From: Clostridia bacterium
Lineage (GTDB): Bacteria > Bacillota > Clostridia > Oscillospirales > CAG-382
Length of the DNA stretch: 12,726 nt
Assembly: GCA_017938055.1 (NCBI GenBank)
Contig: JAGBCG010000271.1
Span: forward strand, 1-12,726
Direction: 5' to 3'
Below, piece by piece: positions 5,800-12,726 of the stretch. Position 1 is the first letter of the stretch, and the number at the start of each line of letters is the position of its first letter. The translations under genes and the position numbers were made by a program. The notes beneath the pieces are model-generated. The model saw nothing but the letters and a program-made list of their open reading frames with translations. It had not been told where the DNA came from and did no database searches.

Positions 5800-8502
5800 T
5801 TATGCATTTGTTGCGATAATTACACGGATTCTTCCTGCATTTTCGGGAGTTTTGTCATAGTAAGCAACGTATTCATAATTTCCCGCAATAGCCTCTTCAA
5901 GCGTCAGGAGCTTGTAAGAATTGGCATAGCAGTGGAAGATTTTTACATTTTCTGAGAGTAAATATTCCTTGTCTTTAGTGTCATACACTGCTTTCTTTGT
6001 TATAAAGTCAAGGTTTTCTACATAACCCGTCAGGTTTTTGAAGCTGCTTACAGCACCGTTGTCACTGTAGATTACAGCCGCACCCTCGCTGCATCCAAGT
6101 CCTGAAACTACCGCAGTTTTTTTTGTGCTGGAGGTCATATATGTAATTTGTCCTGAAGCGGATGAGGTTACAATTCCGTATTCTAAAAGGTCACCTGTGA
6201 AATTGTCAAGAATAAGCTCGGAAAGATTTCCTTCATCATCAAGATTATAATAAAGAATGGAGGATGAGTATAAGAATGAGTCGATGCCAAAGGAAGCACC
6301 ATCAAATCTTGAAGTAAATACCTTCTTAACGGTACTGCCATAAATTTCAATAATTTTGCAGTCATCAGCAAATTTCTTGTTGTTAAGTGCATTTACAACC
6401 GATGCAATACCGCTTCTTCCAATGTCTGAGCTTTGCTCAGTAATCTTAACAGTTTCTCCTACGGAAACTCTAACAATGTCGCCGATACCCAGATTTCTCT
6501 TGCTGTGCTCATAGGTGTAGCTGTTGCAGTTCAGGTCCGTGACCGTTACATAGTCTGCTGTATAAGCTTTTCCGTCTTTTTCAGTGAATTCTTTGCTTCC
6601 TCTGTCTGTAACAACGCCGTAATAAATCTTTGAAATAACATCAACACTTACTACTCCCGCAACCTTTCCGTCCATGCCAAGTAAGAAAGTTGCTTTGTCG
6701 CCGATGCCGAAGCTTCCAAAGCTGGATAAATCATATGAAGCCTGTGAAGACTCTATTGAATATGCTTTGCCTGACATTGTAACACTTGTGGGAGCAGCAG
6801 CGGGAGTTATAGACTCAATAGTGCCGCTTGCTGAATCGCGGTAAATCCACACTGTTTTGAGAATGGGTGAGAAATAATATACATCATAAGGCTGGATATC
6901 AGATGCAGTAATTAGTTCGTTCAGATAGTATATTTGTGATTTCTCAAGTTCAATAGTCAAATTGTCAGCCTTTCCGTCAGATGTGATTATGTAGGGTCCT
7001 TTCAGAGAGGTTGAAACTATCTCTGAATAAGATGAGTCGTTGTCGCTCTTGCCAATTTCTGTAATGTTTCCGTCAAGAATGTCAATTACCTCATCATTTT
7101 TTCCAAGAATTACTGTCACATAGTCATCAACCTTGTATTCGCCATAGGTTGAAACCTTAAGCTTTGCAGTATCTGTCGCAATGCTGTGTGATTTGCTTGC
7201 GAGAGTAATTGATGAGGTTGTAATTGAATTTATTGTCCCCGATTCAGTTTTTCTGTAAATCCAGAGAGAGTTGAAGGGCTTTGAATAATATAATACATCA
7301 TATATGAGTGGTGAATAAGATGAAACCAAAGAACCGTTGATATAGAATGTTGCTACATCTATAGAAAATGGAAGCTTGCTCTGCCACGACATTAGAGAGG
7401 ATGTGTCGCTAAGATAAATAGGAGTGCTTATTGTGGCATCAATCATGGAAATTAAGGAAGCATTATCTGCGTTATCTCCAATTTTTGATATGTCACCATC
7501 GGTTACGTCAATAACTGCGTCATTAAGACCGAGAATAAGTGTTACAAAGGCTTTTTCGCCGTTAAATTTTCCTCCGATAGCTAACTTGTTTTTAGCATTA
7601 GCCGTTTCTGCTGTGTAGCTTTTTGATCCTACAAGAGTAACTGTGCCGTTTGGTGTGTAGGAAGCTACTATTCCTGTTGCCGTTTTTCTGTAGGCGAATA
7701 CAGAATTAATTTTATCTGAGAAGTATAAAACGTCACCCTCTTTTATGTGTTCTTTTGCACAACTGCTGTTGTTAAGAAAGTATTCTGTGTTACTATTTGC
7801 ACTAAAAGCGACTTGAGATAGTGATGTAAACGGACCATCCAGTTTATCTTCAATCAACGCTGCATAGTCTATGTTACCATTGCTGTCTGCGGAGCATCCC
7901 AAAACTGTGCAGTAAACACTTCCGCTTTTGTTCTTGGTGTTGAGCAGATTGTAAAGAAGTATCATACACTCTTCACGGGTAAGCTTGTCACCTTTTACTG
8001 CACTTATGTTTTTGTCAAGCTCAAGCTCAGTATACTTTTCAAGCTGTGAAGCCGGATAGCTTCCTTTGAAATCACTTGTGGTGTAGCCGAGAAGTCTTAA
8101 TACTATCGTAACGCCTTCTTCCAGAGTTACGTCATTGTTTGGTCGGAAGGTACCATCAAGATAACCGTTGACAAGTCCACTTTCAATAGCTGTCGAAATG
8201 TAGCCTGCACCCCAGAAGGTGTTTTTTACGTCAGGAAACAGAGAATAGCTGACAGAATTGTTCTTAGCCTTTTCCTTGTTTACAGATGCACTGACAGCCA
8301 TCTTTACAAACTCTGCTCTTGTTACGGTTTTGGAATAATTCATGTTTCCGTTTTCGTCACCATTGGCAATTTCAAGCAGCTTTATGGTGTTGATTGTTTC
8401 GGTTGTTGCGACAGCGGGTGCTTCAATGGCGAATGCACATAATGACATTACTGCTGCAGCAAAAACAGCACATAAGAGTAATTTGTATGTATATTTCATC
8501 AT
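5800..8502 (-). CDS. Exported S-layer-homology protein with internal beta repeats, last gene of the ABC operon
   Basis: This 900-residue protein is secreted and probably held on the cell wall. Residues 1-25 are a signal peptide (MMKYTYKLLLCAVFAAAVMS, then CAFA before the likely cleavage). Residues about 36-190 carry SLH-type repeats, which bind secondary wall polymers. The clearest, about 89-140, includes FPDV, YISTAIESGLVNGYLDGTF and TIVLRLLGY; the flanking ones are weaker. Residues about 221-624 hold three related units sharing DVLYYS, WIYRKTxSGTI and VTVILGxNDEVIDI. The last ~275 residues are a related, more diverged beta-rich region ending at the stop, with no LPXTG or C-terminal membrane helix. 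I chose ATG at 8502 because AAAGGA lies 7 nt before it; the in-frame ATG at 8520 overlaps that site. It follows the permease stop by 20 nt, hence the same operon. It may be a wall-anchored partner or client of the transporter. No enzymatic domain is recognised. Confidence 0.9.
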   Translation of the reverse strand: MMKYTYKLLLCAVFAAAVMSLCAFAIEAPAVATTETINTIKLLEIANGDENGNMNYSKTVTRAEFVKMAVSASVNKEKAKNNSVSYSLFPDVKNTFWGAGYISTAIESGLVNGYLDGTFRPNNDVTLEEGVTIVLRLLGYTTSDFKGSYPASQLEKYTELELDKNISAVKGDKLTREECMILLYNLLNTKNKSGSVYCTVLGCSADSNGNIDYAALIEDKLDGPFTSLSQVAFSANSNTEYFLNNSSCAKEHIKEGDVLYFSDKINSVFAYRKTATGIVASYTPNGTVTLVGSKSYTAETANAKNKLAIGGKFNGEKAFVTLILGLNDAVIDVTDGDISKIGDNADNASLISMIDATISTPIYLSDTSSLMSWQSKLPFSIDVATFYINGSLVSSYSPLIYDVLYYSKPFNSLWIYRKTESGTINSITTSSITLASKSHSIATDTAKLKVSTYGEYKVDDYVTVILGKNDEVIDILDGNITEIGKSDNDSSYSEIVSTSLKGPYIITSDGKADNLTIELEKSQIYYLNELITASDIQPYDVYYFSPILKTVWIYRDSASGTIESITPAAAPTSVTMSGKAYSIESSQASYDLSSFGSFGIGDKATFLLGMDGKVAGVVSVDVISKIYYGVVTDRGSKEFTEKDGKAYTADYVTVTDLNCNSYTYEHSKRNLGIGDIVRVSVGETVKITEQSSDIGRSGIASVVNALNNKKFADDCKIIEIYGSTVKKVFTSRFDGASFGIDSFLYSSSILYYNLDDEGNLSELILDNFTGDLLEYGIVTSSASGQITYMTSSTKKTAVVSGLGCSEGAAVIYSDNGAVSSFKNLTGYVENLDFITKKAVYDTKDKEYLLSENVKIFHCYANSYKLLTLEEAIAGNYEYVAYYDKTPENAGRIRVIIATNA
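6631..7842 (-). repeat. Three tandem units inside the SLH protein
   Basis: At protein level three units of about 120-135 residues align, at roughly 7842-7480, 7446-7051 and 7014-6631. Shared landmarks in order are a DGP-like or TP-like opening, a DVLYFS/DVLYYS/DVYYFS motif, FAYRKTATGI/WIYRKTESGTI/WIYRDSASGTI, a SKSYT/SKSHSI/GKAYSI turn, and VTLILGLND/VTVILGKND/ATFLLGMDG. Units 1 and 2 then share an IDVTDG/IDILDG ending that unit 3 lacks. The units are diverged, so this is old duplication rather than a recent DNA repeat. Confidence 0.75.
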
Positions 8503-8522
8503 ATGTAAATCCTTTCTCATTA

Positions 8523-9716
8523 TTAGTCGTGACGCAACGCTTCAATGGGATTGAGCTTTGCTGCTTTGTTGGCGGGAAGGTATCCAAAAAATATACCTAT
8601 TGCAACAGATATGCCAAAAGAAACCAAGATTGATGCAGTTGTGGGAATTGCAACCATGTCAAGTGTTGCAAGAAGGGTTTTGCTTATAAGCGTTGAAACG
8701 CCTATACCAAGACCTATACCCAAAATTCCGCCAACAGCACTTGTTGTTGCTGCCTCTATTACAAATTGCATACGTATATGCCTGCCTTTTGCACCCAGAG
8801 CTTTACGTACACCTATTTCTCTTGTTCTTTCGGTAACCGAAACAAGCATAATGTTCATAATACCAATTCCGCCGACAACAAGGGAAATACCTGCTATTGC
8901 CGCAAGAACAAGGGTTAGTGTGTCCATCATTTCATTCATAGTGTCGACAATAATTGTAAGACTTGAAACGGAATAATAGTCGTCACTTCTAAAGGTTTCA
9001 TAAAGACGGTTGTCTATAATGTCGATGCATCTGTCAATCATATCTTCCGACTTTGCAACAAAGGTGTATGTGTTTATATTTGATGACCTTGACAGATTGC
9101 GAGAAGCTGTAGAGTAGGGAACAATAATAAAATTGTCTTGTCCTGTTTCATCGGTTTTGTCATCCTGTTCTTCAACTGCACCTATTATCAAATACCTGTC
9201 ACCGTTAATTTTCAGATATTGACCAACGGCATTTCCAGAATACACAGTGTGATTGTAGAAAGCACCGACAACACATACTTTTTTATTGTGCAGAATGTCA
9301 ATGTAGCAAATGTTGCTTCCGCTTTCAAGGTCATAGTCCTTGATTGCAAGGTAATCTTCGTTAGCTCCTGTTATTGATGGAACGTAATATTCGCCGTCTT
9401 GTCCTCTCACCTGAGCCATGGTGGTGACAGTAGGGGTCATATGTGTGAAATAATCCTTATTTTCGTCATAAAGCTCATACATATCATCAACAGTAACTGT
9501 TCTTGATGAGCCTCTGCCTGATATGTTGACGGAAATGTTTGTAGTACCCATACTGGCAAAGCTGTCATTCATAAAAACAGTCATGCCGTTGCCAAGAGCC
9601 ATAATTATGATGACGGCAGCAACACCGATAATAATACCGAGCATTGTGAGAAAAGAACGTATTTTGCTTGTACTCAGGCTTTTAAATGCCATTATAAAGC
9701 ATTGAAAAATACTCAT
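8523..9716 (-). CDS. ABC transporter permease, MacB/FtsX family
   Basis: This is the membrane subunit of a mechanotransmission-type ABC exporter. The 397 residues show the MacB layout. One helix (about 22-42, LTMLGIIIGVAAVIIIMALG) is followed by a large extracytoplasmic MacB_PCD domain (about 45-264). Three C-terminal helices follow (about 266-293, 319-345, 360-380). The cytoplasmic loop VTERTREIGVRKALGAKGRH at about 294-313 is the coupling segment that contacts the ATPase, and the C-terminal PANKAAKLNPIEALR is a family signature. The start overlaps the ATPase stop as ATGA (4 nt), with GGGAGG upstream, so translation is coupled. With the upstream adaptor it resembles MacAB of Gram-negatives and YknXYZ of Bacillus, which export peptides or give protection against them. 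The substrate cannot be told from sequence. No TolC-like gene is present, as expected for a monoderm. Confidence 0.95.
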   Translation of the reverse strand: MSIFQCFIMAFKSLSTSKIRSFLTMLGIIIGVAAVIIIMALGNGMTVFMNDSFASMGTTNISVNISGRGSSRTVTVDDMYELYDENKDYFTHMTPTVTTMAQVRGQDGEYYVPSITGANEDYLAIKDYDLESGSNICYIDILHNKKVCVVGAFYNHTVYSGNAVGQYLKINGDRYLIIGAVEEQDDKTDETGQDNFIIVPYSTASRNLSRSSNINTYTFVAKSEDMIDRCIDIIDNRLYETFRSDDYYSVSSLTIIVDTMNEMMDTLTLVLAAIAGISLVVGGIGIMNIMLVSVTERTREIGVRKALGAKGRHIRMQFVIEAATTSAVGGILGIGLGIGVSTLISKTLLATLDMVAIPTTASILVSFGISVAIGIFFGYLPANKAAKLNPIEALRHD

Positions 9717-10471
9717 TTTTCTTTACCTCCCTTCTTATTCTTCAAGAGAGGGTCATCGTCAAAGGATACGTGTGCCTGTACAACTGCACCATCTTTGTCT
9801 GAGGGACCGTCATAAACGACAGAGCCGTCATGAAGACGTACAATTCTTTTTGCCGCTTTTGCTATTGTGTTGTCATGAGTAATAAGAACTATTGTGTTGC
9901 CTTCTGCATTTAACTGCTGTAAAAATTCCAAAACTTCTCTGCCGGTTCTGGAGTCGAGAGCACCTGTCGGCTCGTCTGCAAGTATTACAGATGGGTTTCC
10001 CGCAAGTGCTCTTGCAATAGAAACTCTTTGCTGCTGACCGCCTGAAAGCTGAGAGGGATAGTTCTTTTCTTTGCCTGTAAGACCTACACGTTCAAGAGCT
10101 TTTTTTGCAATTTCGTGCCTTTCGTCGCTGTCAACGCCTGCATATAAAAGAGGAAGCTCAACGTTTTCTATTACTGTCAGCTTTGGAATAAGATTGTACT
10201 GCTGAAAAATAAAGCCAAGCATCTTGTTTCTGATTTCTGCAAGCTCGTCGTCCTCCATTGTACTTACGTCAATGCCGTTAAGAAGATATGTGCCCTCAGT
10301 AGGAACGTCAAGACAGCCTATAATGTTCATAAGCGTTGATTTTCCACAGCCTGACTGACCGACTATTGCAACAAATTCGCCTTTGTCTATGTGTAAGTTT
10401 ATTCCATTTGAGGCGTAGGTTGTTGTGTCACCATTTACATAGATTTTGTATATATCGTTAAGTGTAATCAA
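9713..10471 (-). CDS. ABC transporter ATP-binding protein, MacB/LolD type
   Basis: This 252-residue protein is the ATPase that powers the exporter. All motifs are intact: Walker A GQSGCGKST (38-46), Q-loop Gln90 in FIFQQYNLIP, signature LSGGQQQR (142-149), Walker B VILADEP with catalytic Glu167, D-loop ALDS, and switch His199 in LITHD. A charged lysine-rich tail (about 235-252) extends past the core. The start is TTG at 10471, judged by the very strong GAGGTGA ribosome binding site six bases before it and by the family-like start (M)ITLNDIYKIY; no in-frame ATG or GTG fits. The use of TTG may reduce initiation despite the strong site. It follows the adaptor stop by 17 nt and overlaps the permease by 4 nt. 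It belongs to the group with adaptor-linked MacB/FtsX permeases. Confidence 0.96.
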   Translation of the reverse strand: MITLNDIYKIYVNGDTTTYASNGINLHIDKGEFVAIVGQSGCGKSTLMNIIGCLDVPTEGTYLLNGIDVSTMEDDELAEIRNKMLGFIFQQYNLIPKLTVIENVELPLLYAGVDSDERHEIAKKALERVGLTGKEKNYPSQLSGGQQQRVSIARALAGNPSVILADEPTGALDSRTGREVLEFLQQLNAEGNTIVLITHDNTIAKAAKRIVRLHDGSVVYDGPSDKDGAVVQAHVSFDDDPLLKNKKGGKEK

Positions 10472-10488
10472 TATGCGTCACCTCATGG

Positions 10489-12651
10489 TTATCTTGGCAT
10501 ACTGTTGCCCATGTTACTCATGGGTCTTGAAGTACCCATGCTGCCCATATTGCCCATAGGACGAGCAGAGTCCATGCCACCCGTCATTCCTGTATGCATT
10601 CCCATCATTCCAAACATCTGATTTTGATATGATGAACGCTGTGCACTGTCAATGATGATTATATCGCCAATTTCAAGACCATCAATGATTTCAACGTATT
10701 CCTCGTCGCTTATGCCTATAGAAACGGTTACTGTTTCGTATTCTTCATCTATGTCAGCAGTACCGTATGCACTTGAGATAGGCACATTTGATGAGTCTGC
10801 CGAATTATCCTGCGATTTTTTCTTAAGTACCTTAACTGTGTTTCCTCTGCCTACAGCCGTAACAGGAATAGCAAGTACATTTTCACGCTTTTCAACAATT
10901 ATTTCGGCATCAATGTTCATGCCGGGACGGAGCATTTTCTTTTCGTTTCGCACCTCTACAGTCATTGTATCGAAACTGTCAGTAAATGTGTAAACAGTTG
11001 TTCCTAAAATGTATGAGTTTTCGGTAAATTTGTTAAGTTTTATGTCATCAATGTATAAATCAAAGCCGTCTGTGTAGTTTACACGTTTAACACTTGTTCC
11101 GTCTGAATAGGTGTACGCAGAAGCGTCGCCTGCAACTGAGGTGCTGGTGAGAATATACTCGTTTTCTGTGCTTGTCATACCCGTTTTATAAACTTTATTT
11201 ACTGTACCGTCTTTTGAAATGGTGCGTTTTGACTCGTCTTCAACGTTTTCTATTGTTACTTCAATGGGATATACCGTTGTACCGCTTGTGGTGGTGCCTT
11301 GAATACTGATGTTTGAAATTACACCAGAATAAGAGCTTCCTTGTCTTGAATCGCTGGTTATGATTACCTCTTGTCCTTCTTCAAGGCTGTCGATGTCCAG
11401 CTCGTCAATGCTCATTGTGAATTTAAGTGCCGACATATCGTATATGACAGCAAGCTGTGATGAATTGTTAGAGCCGCCTGAGCCGATTGTATCACCTTGC
11501 TTGTAATTCTTGGAAATTACGGTTCCTGAAATAGGTGAGGTGATGTTGTAGTTGTCATAGGCATCGAGTGCGTCTTCAAGGGAGGTTTGAGCATTTTCAA
11601 CATTGATTTCCAATGATTCGATCTGATTTTCAAGCGAAGTACTCTTAAGCTTTACAAGTATGCTTCCTTTAGTGATGTAGCTTCCCTCGGAGTAATAAAT
11701 ATCGACAACATCACCGGAAATTTGGGCATACACAGAGCCTTCGTCACTGTAGTTGAATGTGCCGTGTGACGTGCAGACTGCATTGCCTACTTCTGCAAGA
11801 CCGAAAGTTGATGTTGTGATACCGCCGGGGTTTTTAACAAGAATCTTAACATTTCGTATTGTTGCTCCCACACCGCTTACATATGTGTTGGCACTGATTT
11901 CATCGACCGTTCCTTCAAGCTGCTCAGGGCTGTCTATAAATGTGATTTTTGCTTTGTCACCGACACTCATGTTTTTGCAGTCATCGTCAAGAAAGGGAAC
12001 CTCAAGTGACATTGTATCTTTGTCAATAATGTCAGCAATAAGCTGTCCGGCGTTTATTTCGTCACCTGCTTTGACATGAAGCTTCTGAATTGTACCGGTA
12101 ATGTCGCTGTCAACATTTAGCTTTTCAAGCTTTTCGTAAGCCTCTTCAAGAGAAGTGCGAGCGGTTTTCAAAGAGTTTCGTGCTCTTGTTACGTTTGAAT
12201 CGAGAGAATCTGACTCAATTTCATAAAGAAGCTGATCTTCAATAACAGTGTCGCCTTTTTCGAAGTGGTCTGACAAAATTTCGCCGCTAACTAAGGCTGT
12301 GATTGTGTACTGGTCATTGGGCTCAATGGTACCTGTACTTGTGAGAACTTTGGTTATTGTTCTGTAGGCAGTTGCTTCGTTTAAGGTGTATGTAGTAACT
12401 GCTGTGGCAGATAAATCCTCTTTGCCGAGCAGTTTGTCAAGATAGCCTGCCTTGTATGCTCCAAAAACAAGAATTGCAATTACAATAAGAATAATGATAA
12501 TTGTCTTAATTATCTTCTTTCTTTTTTTCTTGTTGTAGGTTTTTAAGGATTTGACTCTTTGTTCTTGTTTTACTTCAGAAAGAGATGATGGGTGCTGTGT
12601 GTTTTCACATTCTGATTGTGCTGAAACTGGGGAATTGATTTCGTTGCTCAT
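10489..12651 (-). CDS. Very large membrane-fusion/adaptor protein (MacA/HlyD-like) with Met-rich tail
   Basis: This is the extracytoplasmic adaptor of the transporter, 720 residues, about twice the usual 350-450 for MacA or YknX. A lysine-rich cytoplasmic N-terminus (about 1-46) leads to one membrane helix (about 47-67). A first lipoyl-hairpin-lipoyl module follows (about 105-210; VSGEILSDHFEKGDTV, coiled coil RARNSLKTARTSLEEAYEKL, GTIQKLHVKAGDEI). After a barrel-like stretch, a second module occupies about 305-405 (ISGDVVDIYYSEGSYITKGS, coiled coil, SPISGTVISKNYKQGDTI). A beta-barrel region contains an insertion (about 470-565) before RPGMNIDAEIIVEKRENVLA. The C-terminus (about 678-720) is rich in Met, Gly, Ser and Asn, with 12 Met in 43 residues. 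ATG at 12651 is preferred: AGAGG lies 9 nt upstream, whereas the ATG at 12660 directly abuts it. First gene of the operon. Family certain, substrate unknown. Confidence 0.92.
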   Translation of the reverse strand: MSNEINSPVSAQSECENTQHPSSLSEVKQEQRVKSLKTYNKKKRKKIIKTIIIILIVIAILVFGAYKAGYLDKLLGKEDLSATAVTTYTLNEATAYRTITKVLTSTGTIEPNDQYTITALVSGEILSDHFEKGDTVIEDQLLYEIESDSLDSNVTRARNSLKTARTSLEEAYEKLEKLNVDSDITGTIQKLHVKAGDEINAGQLIADIIDKDTMSLEVPFLDDDCKNMSVGDKAKITFIDSPEQLEGTVDEISANTYVSGVGATIRNVKILVKNPGGITTSTFGLAEVGNAVCTSHGTFNYSDEGSVYAQISGDVVDIYYSEGSYITKGSILVKLKSTSLENQIESLEINVENAQTSLEDALDAYDNYNITSPISGTVISKNYKQGDTIGSGGSNNSSQLAVIYDMSALKFTMSIDELDIDSLEEGQEVIITSDSRQGSSYSGVISNISIQGTTTSGTTVYPIEVTIENVEDESKRTISKDGTVNKVYKTGMTSTENEYILTSTSVAGDASAYTYSDGTSVKRVNYTDGFDLYIDDIKLNKFTENSYILGTTVYTFTDSFDTMTVEVRNEKKMLRPGMNIDAEIIVEKRENVLAIPVTAVGRGNTVKVLKKKSQDNSADSSNVPISSAYGTADIDEEYETVTVSIGISDEEYVEIIDGLEIGDIIIIDSAQRSSYQNQMFGMMGMHTGMTGGMDSARPMGNMGSMGTSRPMSNMGNSMPR

Positions 12652-12706
12652 ACTGTGCATCCTCTCAATATAATTTCATGGTAATAATGGTAACAATTTT
12701 TTGTGA

Positions 12707-12712
12707 ATTATA
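12707..12712 (-). promoter_or_regulatory. Likely -10 element of the transporter operon promoter
   Basis: A perfect TATAAT lies on the minus strand about 55 nt before the adaptor start; its -35 would fall just beyond the right edge, so the call is incomplete. Between it and the gene (12673-12688) there is a direct repeat TTACCAT-TA-TTACCAT that could be an operator. I saw no other gene between 12661 and 12726. Confidence 0.45.
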
Positions 12713-12726
12713 AAAGTGTTAAATGT

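Noticed and set aside
8545..8976. Plus-strand ORF of 143 codons
   Set aside because: It is antisense to the C-terminal membrane part of the permease; long open antisense frames arise from its codon use.
12661..12726. A further gene at the right edge
   Set aside because: This AT-rich 66-nt stretch has no ribosome binding site or codon structure on either strand beyond the adaptor's own upstream region.

Overview
The window looks like part of the chromosome of a Gram-positive anaerobe of the class Clostridia, most likely close to Ruminococcaceae/Oscillospiraceae. The evidence is moderate-to-low GC, strong GGAGG ribosome binding sites, near-consensus TTGACA-N17-TATAAT promoters, a rubrerythrin, and an S-layer-homology (SLH) exported protein of a style common in that group. 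The taxonomic call is an inference from gene content. No tRNA, rRNA, insertion sequence or CRISPR array was seen.

Layout. (1) Positions 1-4261, minus strand: carA-carB, the two subunits of carbamoyl-phosphate synthetase. carB is cut by the left edge. A 260-nt leader precedes carA and carries a strong promoter, a good ribosome binding site, a 38-codon leader ORF and an intrinsic terminator 42 nt before the carA start. It also has alternative pairings in a 1:2 / 2:3 / 3:4 arrangement, so the operon appears to be controlled by translation-coupled transcription attenuation. CarA itself is unusual: the glutaminase nucleophile Cys is Gly and the catalytic His is Arg, which predicts a synthetase that cannot use glutamine by the normal mechanism. 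(2) Positions 4358-5789, plus strand: three small genes, each with its own promoter. They encode a 113-aa protein of unknown function, a rubrerythrin and a 76-aa PspC-domain membrane protein. (3) Positions 5800-12712, minus strand: a four-gene operon encoding a very large membrane-fusion/adaptor protein, an ABC ATPase, a MacB/FtsX-type permease and an SLH-domain exported protein. Spacing is tight (17-nt gap, 4-nt ATGA overlap, 20-nt gap). A perfect 12-bp hairpin at 5761-5789 separates this operon from the convergent pspC gene and can serve both strands.

How the parts work together. CarA/CarB make carbamoyl phosphate for pyrimidines and arginine. The ABC operon encodes a MacAB/YknXYZ-like export machine that drives substrates out by mechanotransmission; the co-transcribed SLH protein is probably a wall-attached partner or client. 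Rubrerythrin handles peroxide in an anaerobe, and PspC probably senses or buffers envelope stress.

Most notable: the CarA with a dismantled glutaminase active site, its attenuator leader, and the ABC operon, whose adaptor has two lipoyl/hairpin modules and a methionine-rich tail.
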